From Chitinophagaceae bacterium UBA2793 (lineage in GTDB: Bacteria; Bacteroidota; Bacteroidia; Chitinophagales; Chitinophagaceae): 8,161 nt of DNA. Positions 6,340 through 8,161 of the stretch are shown here, in pieces. Position 1 is the first letter of the stretch, and every line of letters starts with the position of its first letter. Below the pieces are notes generated by a model. It was not told where the DNA came from, did not search any database, and saw nothing but the letters and a program-made list of their open reading frames with translations. A program made the translations under genes and the position numbers. The stretch covers positions 15,872 through 24,032 of the forward strand of contig DEHT01000047.1 in NCBI GenBank assembly GCA_002352045.1. Direction: 5' to 3'.

Positions 6340-7275
6340 ATGAGAAAACAATATATATCCCTGTGTGTTTTAGCAATGCTGCTAATTGTGGGCAATCGAG
6401 CGGCTGCTCAATATTATTTTTACAACGATGGCTACTACGATACGCCATTAATGTTTGAAGTAGGTGGCACCATTGGAGCTATGAATTCGCTTACCGATAT
6501 CGGTGGTAAAAAAGGTATTGGTGGTAAATTTGTAAAAGACCTTAACATGGGCAATACCGAATTTACCGGAGGTGCCTATATAGCTGCTTTGTATAAATAT
6601 ACCGTAGGTGTAAGACTCGAAGTAAATTTTGGCAAAATTTCTGCCGAAGATAGTGTGTTGAGTAAAGTTGCAACCACCGATATTGCCAGGGCTCGTTACA
6701 ACCGAAACCTTAGCTTTAGAACAAATATTACCGAAGTAGCAGCCGTAGCAGAGTTTCACCCGCTTTTTGCTTTTATCGACTGGACCGCCAGGGATGGTGA
6801 ACCACCCCGTTTTTCGCCTTATGTGTTGGGAGGCATTAGTTACTTTTCATTTAACCCTCAGGCAAAATTGAATAATACATGGGTTAACCTGCAACCCCTG
6901 AGTACCGAAGGCCAGGGCTTTGCAGAATACCCCGATAGAAAACCATATAAATTAAATGCTTTGGCTTTCCCCGTAGGCGCAGGCATTAAGTACGAACTAT
7001 CACCCATGATAAACCTAAGAGCCGAGTTTATGTACAGGGCCACCACTACCGATTATATAGATGATGTAAGTACCAACTATATTGACAAAAGTCTTTATGC
7101 CAATTATTTTGCCGGAACCAAATTAGTTAATGCCGTTTTATTGAGCGACAGACAACGTGGCGAATACCTTCCACAAACTTACCCCGACAAAAAAAGAGGC
7201 AACCCAAAAGACAAAGACAATTTCTTTAGTGCTAATTTAAAAATTGGTATTGCGCTGGGTAGAGAAAGACAGTAA
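6340..7275 (+). CDS. DUF6089-type outer-membrane beta-barrel protein
   Basis: This is a 311-residue exported protein with the hallmarks of the DUF6089 beta-barrel family of Bacteroidota, whose function is not known to me. The start at 6340 is chosen because it gives a clean signal peptide (residues 1-23; MRKQ, core CVLAMLLIVG, cleavage at AAA-QYY). The frame stays open upstream to 6073, but that longer version would overlap nth and bury the signal peptide. After cleavage come FEVGGTIGAMNSLTDIGG (39-56) and alternating aromatic/glycine strands: FTGGAYIAALYKYTVGVRLE (75-94), TEVAAVAEFHP (131-141), FSPYVLGGISYFSF (158-171), LAFPVGAGIKYEL (208-220), INLRAEFMYR (224-233) and a last strand NLKIGIALG (299-307). 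This periodicity and the Asp/Tyr-rich loop TTDYIDDVSTNYID (236-249) fit an 8-12-stranded barrel. It starts 88 bases after nth and ends at a strong terminator. Confidence 0.85.
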   Translation: MRKQYISLCVLAMLLIVGNRAAAQYYFYNDGYYDTPLMFEVGGTIGAMNSLTDIGGKKGIGGKFVKDLNMGNTEFTGGAYIAALYKYTVGVRLEVNFGKISAEDSVLSKVATTDIARARYNRNLSFRTNITEVAAVAEFHPLFAFIDWTARDGEPPRFSPYVLGGISYFSFNPQAKLNNTWVNLQPLSTEGQGFAEYPDRKPYKLNALAFPVGAGIKYELSPMINLRAEFMYRATTTDYIDDVSTNYIDKSLYANYFAGTKLVNAVLLSDRQRGEYLPQTYPDKKRGNPKDKDNFFSANLKIGIALGRERQ

Positions 7276-7297
7276 TTCAACTCTGAAAATATTTTTT

Positions 7298-7326
7298 AGC
7301 TGCTTTTCATACAAGCAGCTTTTTTA
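7298..7326 (+). terminator. Rho-independent terminator after the DUF6089 gene
   Basis: AGCTGCTT (7298-7305) pairs perfectly with AAGCAGCT (7313-7320) around a seven-base loop (TTCATAC) and is followed by a T run to 7325. It lies 22 bases after the stop codon. Confidence 0.85.
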
Positions 7327-7390
7327 TACGGTTACTCAACCAAATTTTAACTAAAATTAGGTATAGTCATTTTGACAAATATGCAGTTTT

Positions 7391-7410
7391 GCATGTGAAT
7401 TGCACATTGC
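7391..7410. repeat. Imperfect dyad upstream of the small membrane protein gene
   Basis: GCATGTG (7391-7397) and CACATTGC (7403-7410) form an inverted repeat with one bulged T around a five-base spacer. TGCA occurs three times nearby (7382, 7390, 7401). It lies 31-50 bases before the ATG at 7441 and could be an operator or a leader hairpin. A chance AT-rich dyad is equally possible. Confidence 0.25.
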
Positions 7411-7440
7411 TTTTCACAACAAATCAATTTAAAAACAAAA

Positions 7441-7743
7441 ATGAACAACAATCAAAAACCTTTACCCAGTTTAATCCTTTGCATTGTTTTGGATTTGGTG
7501 GGTTATGCCAGTTTTAGTGTTCCACTCTTGGGCGAATTTGCCGATATAGTGTGGGCTCCGGTATCAGGATTACTATTTTACAAACTATTTGGCGGTAAAA
7601 TGGGGCTGCTGGGTGGCGGCTTCAGTTTCCTGGAAGAGTTTTTACCCTTCACCGATTTTATTCCAACATTTACCATTGCCTGGGCATTGCGCTATTTTGG
7701 AAAAGAAAAACATCAGGTGAGTATTATTAAAAGTATGCACTAA
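7441..7743 (+). CDS. Small hypothetical integral membrane protein (100 aa)
   Basis: I cannot name this family with certainty, though proteins of this shape are familiar from Bacteroidota genomes. There is a short polar N-terminus (MNNNQKPLPS), then a hydrophobic segment at about 11-30 (LILCIVLDLVGYASFSVPLL). A second hydrophobic stretch at about 34-51 (ADIVWAPVSGLLFYKLFG) is followed by a glycine-rich turn (GGKMGLLGGGFSF, 51-63). A final segment at about 73-86 (FIPTFTIAWALRYF) precedes a basic tail. Acidic residues within or beside membrane segments stand out: Asp18, Glu32, Asp35, Glu65, Glu66 and Asp72. Together with Pro29, Pro40, Pro69 and Pro75 they suggest conserved functional positions rather than a simple anchor. 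No signal-peptide cleavage site is evident. It is monocistronic, with terminators on both sides. Its function is unknown. Confidence 0.75.
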   Translation: MNNNQKPLPSLILCIVLDLVGYASFSVPLLGEFADIVWAPVSGLLFYKLFGGKMGLLGGGFSFLEEFLPFTDFIPTFTIAWALRYFGKEKHQVSIIKSMH

Positions 7744-7745
7744 AT

Positions 7746-7774
7746 AAAAAAGCGGCCAATTGGCCGCTTTTTTT
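7746..7774 (+). terminator. Bidirectional rho-independent terminator after the small membrane protein gene
   Basis: GCGGCC (7752-7757), loop AATT, GGCCGC (7762-7767) form a perfect stem flanked by six As on the left and seven Ts on the right, so the whole element is a near-perfect palindrome that can work on both strands. It starts three bases after the stop codon at 7743. Confidence 0.9.
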
Positions 7775-7853
7775 ATTGCCCGACTTATAAAATTTTATTT
7801 TGTATTAGTTGACATTTACAAAAAGAAATACACTAAGTGTTTTTTTATGCTAT

Positions 7854-7878
7854 AAAAAAGAGCCGCTGTTTACGGCTC
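7854..7878 (-). terminator. Rho-independent terminator of the SusD-family gene
   Basis: On the minus strand, GAGCCG (7878-7873) pairs with CGGCTC (7865-7860) around a seven-base loop and is followed by six Ts (7859-7854). It lies 25 bases after the stop codon at 7904 and faces the terminator at 7746-7774, insulating the convergent genes. Confidence 0.85.
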
Positions 7879-7903
7879 CAATAAAAAATTCAAAATGCGA
7901 TGA

Positions 7904-8161
7904 TTATTGATCCCACCACAGTTTTTGATCTAGCCCGGTAATACTGGGAACATTAGGGCCATTACGGGTAAGCTCAACAGATGGATAATTAAGCCTGCGA
8001 ATAAATGTTGGCAATGCAACATTTGCCGGCAGCGAAAAACCTGTATAATTATAATTGGTTCTTCTTGCATCGTTCCAGGTTTCGGGGCTAAGAAATAAGG
8101 CTTTGTATTTTTCTTTAAAAATTAATTGAAGGGTTAAGTTGGAAGCGCCCACGGAAACCGA
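7904..8161 (-). CDS. SusD/RagB-family outer-membrane lipoprotein, C-terminal part (truncated by window edge)
   Basis: This is the last 85 residues of a SusD/RagB-type protein, the surface lipoprotein that caps a SusC-type TonB-dependent transporter and binds glycans or other nutrients. The gene starts beyond 8161, and the frame is open to the edge. The typical family ending is visible: an EKYKALFLSPETWNDARRTN stretch (the 'K/Q-K-Y-x-A-L-F then E-x-W-N-D-x-R-R' signature), then RRLNYPSVELTRN (the 'R-L-x-Y-P-x-x-E-x-x-x-N' signature), and finally a tryptophan-rich tail, KLWWDQ. The lipoprotein signal and ligand-binding part lie outside the window. A SusC partner would be expected upstream of it, to the right of this window. 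It ends at its own terminator. The TonB receptor fragment at 1-419 is too far away and, lacking the SusC N-terminal extension, is not an obvious partner. Confidence 0.9.
   Translation of the reverse strand, partial: SVSVGASNLTLQLIFKEKYKALFLSPETWNDARRTNYNYTGFSLPANVALPTFIRRLNYPSVELTRNGPNVPSITGLDQKLWWDQ

Noticed and set aside
7830..7846. Small hairpin ACAC-TAA-GTGT followed by a T run in the convergent intergenic region
   Set aside because: The stem is 4 bp; two much stronger terminators on either side already explain the region.
1..8161. A defence system, mobile element, CRISPR array or tRNA/rRNA gene
   Set aside because: No transposase, integrase, repeat-spacer array, toxin-antitoxin pair or structured RNA gene was seen on either strand; all genes have ordinary core or envelope character.

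Overview
The window looks like chromosomal DNA from a member of the Bacteroidota, most likely a Chitinophagaceae-like or related lineage. It is AT-rich. One protein carries a type IX secretion (T9SS) C-terminal sorting domain, and the two edges hold a TonB-dependent receptor start and a SusD/RagB C-terminus. Several genes have the Bacteroidota -7 promoter element TAnnTTTG, and start codons lack Shine-Dalgarno sequences and sit in A/T-rich leaders. The lineage is inferred from these traits; no rRNA or other phylogenetic marker is present.

Layout, left to right. (1) 1-419, minus: N-terminus of a TonB-dependent outer-membrane receptor, cut by the window edge. (2) 420-557: divergent promoter region. 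(3) 558-1595, plus: secreted endonuclease/exonuclease/phosphatase-fold enzyme, ended by a strong terminator. (4) 1685-4786, plus: 1033-residue secreted M43 (pappalysin-type) metalloprotease with Calx-beta, jelly-roll-like and Fn3-like modules and a T9SS sorting tail, followed by a 34-bp inverted repeat. (5) 4922-5224, plus: FtsB/DivIC-type divisome protein. (6) 5315-5557, plus: 80-residue protein of unknown function. (7) 5616-6251, plus: endonuclease III (nth). (8) 6340-7275, plus: DUF6089-type outer-membrane beta-barrel protein. (9) 7441-7743, plus: 100-residue membrane protein of unknown function. (10) 7744-7903: convergent intergenic region with two facing terminators. (11) 7904-8161, minus: C-terminus of a SusD/RagB-family lipoprotein, cut by the window edge.

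Most genes appear to be separate transcription units, each bounded by its own hairpin terminator or -7 element, rather than one operon. Three envelope themes are present: nutrient capture (TonB receptor, SusD, possibly the secreted phosphoesterase), secreted proteolysis (M43/T9SS protein) and cell division or envelope upkeep (FtsB/DivIC, DUF6089). nth is housekeeping DNA repair. I see no CRISPR array, tRNA, rRNA, insertion sequence, prophage or defence system, and no clear new multi-gene system. The points most worth a second look are the architecture of the M43 protein, the divergent receptor/phosphoesterase pair, the hairpin packed against the nth start codon, the inverted repeat next to the division-gene promoter, and two small uncharacterised proteins.
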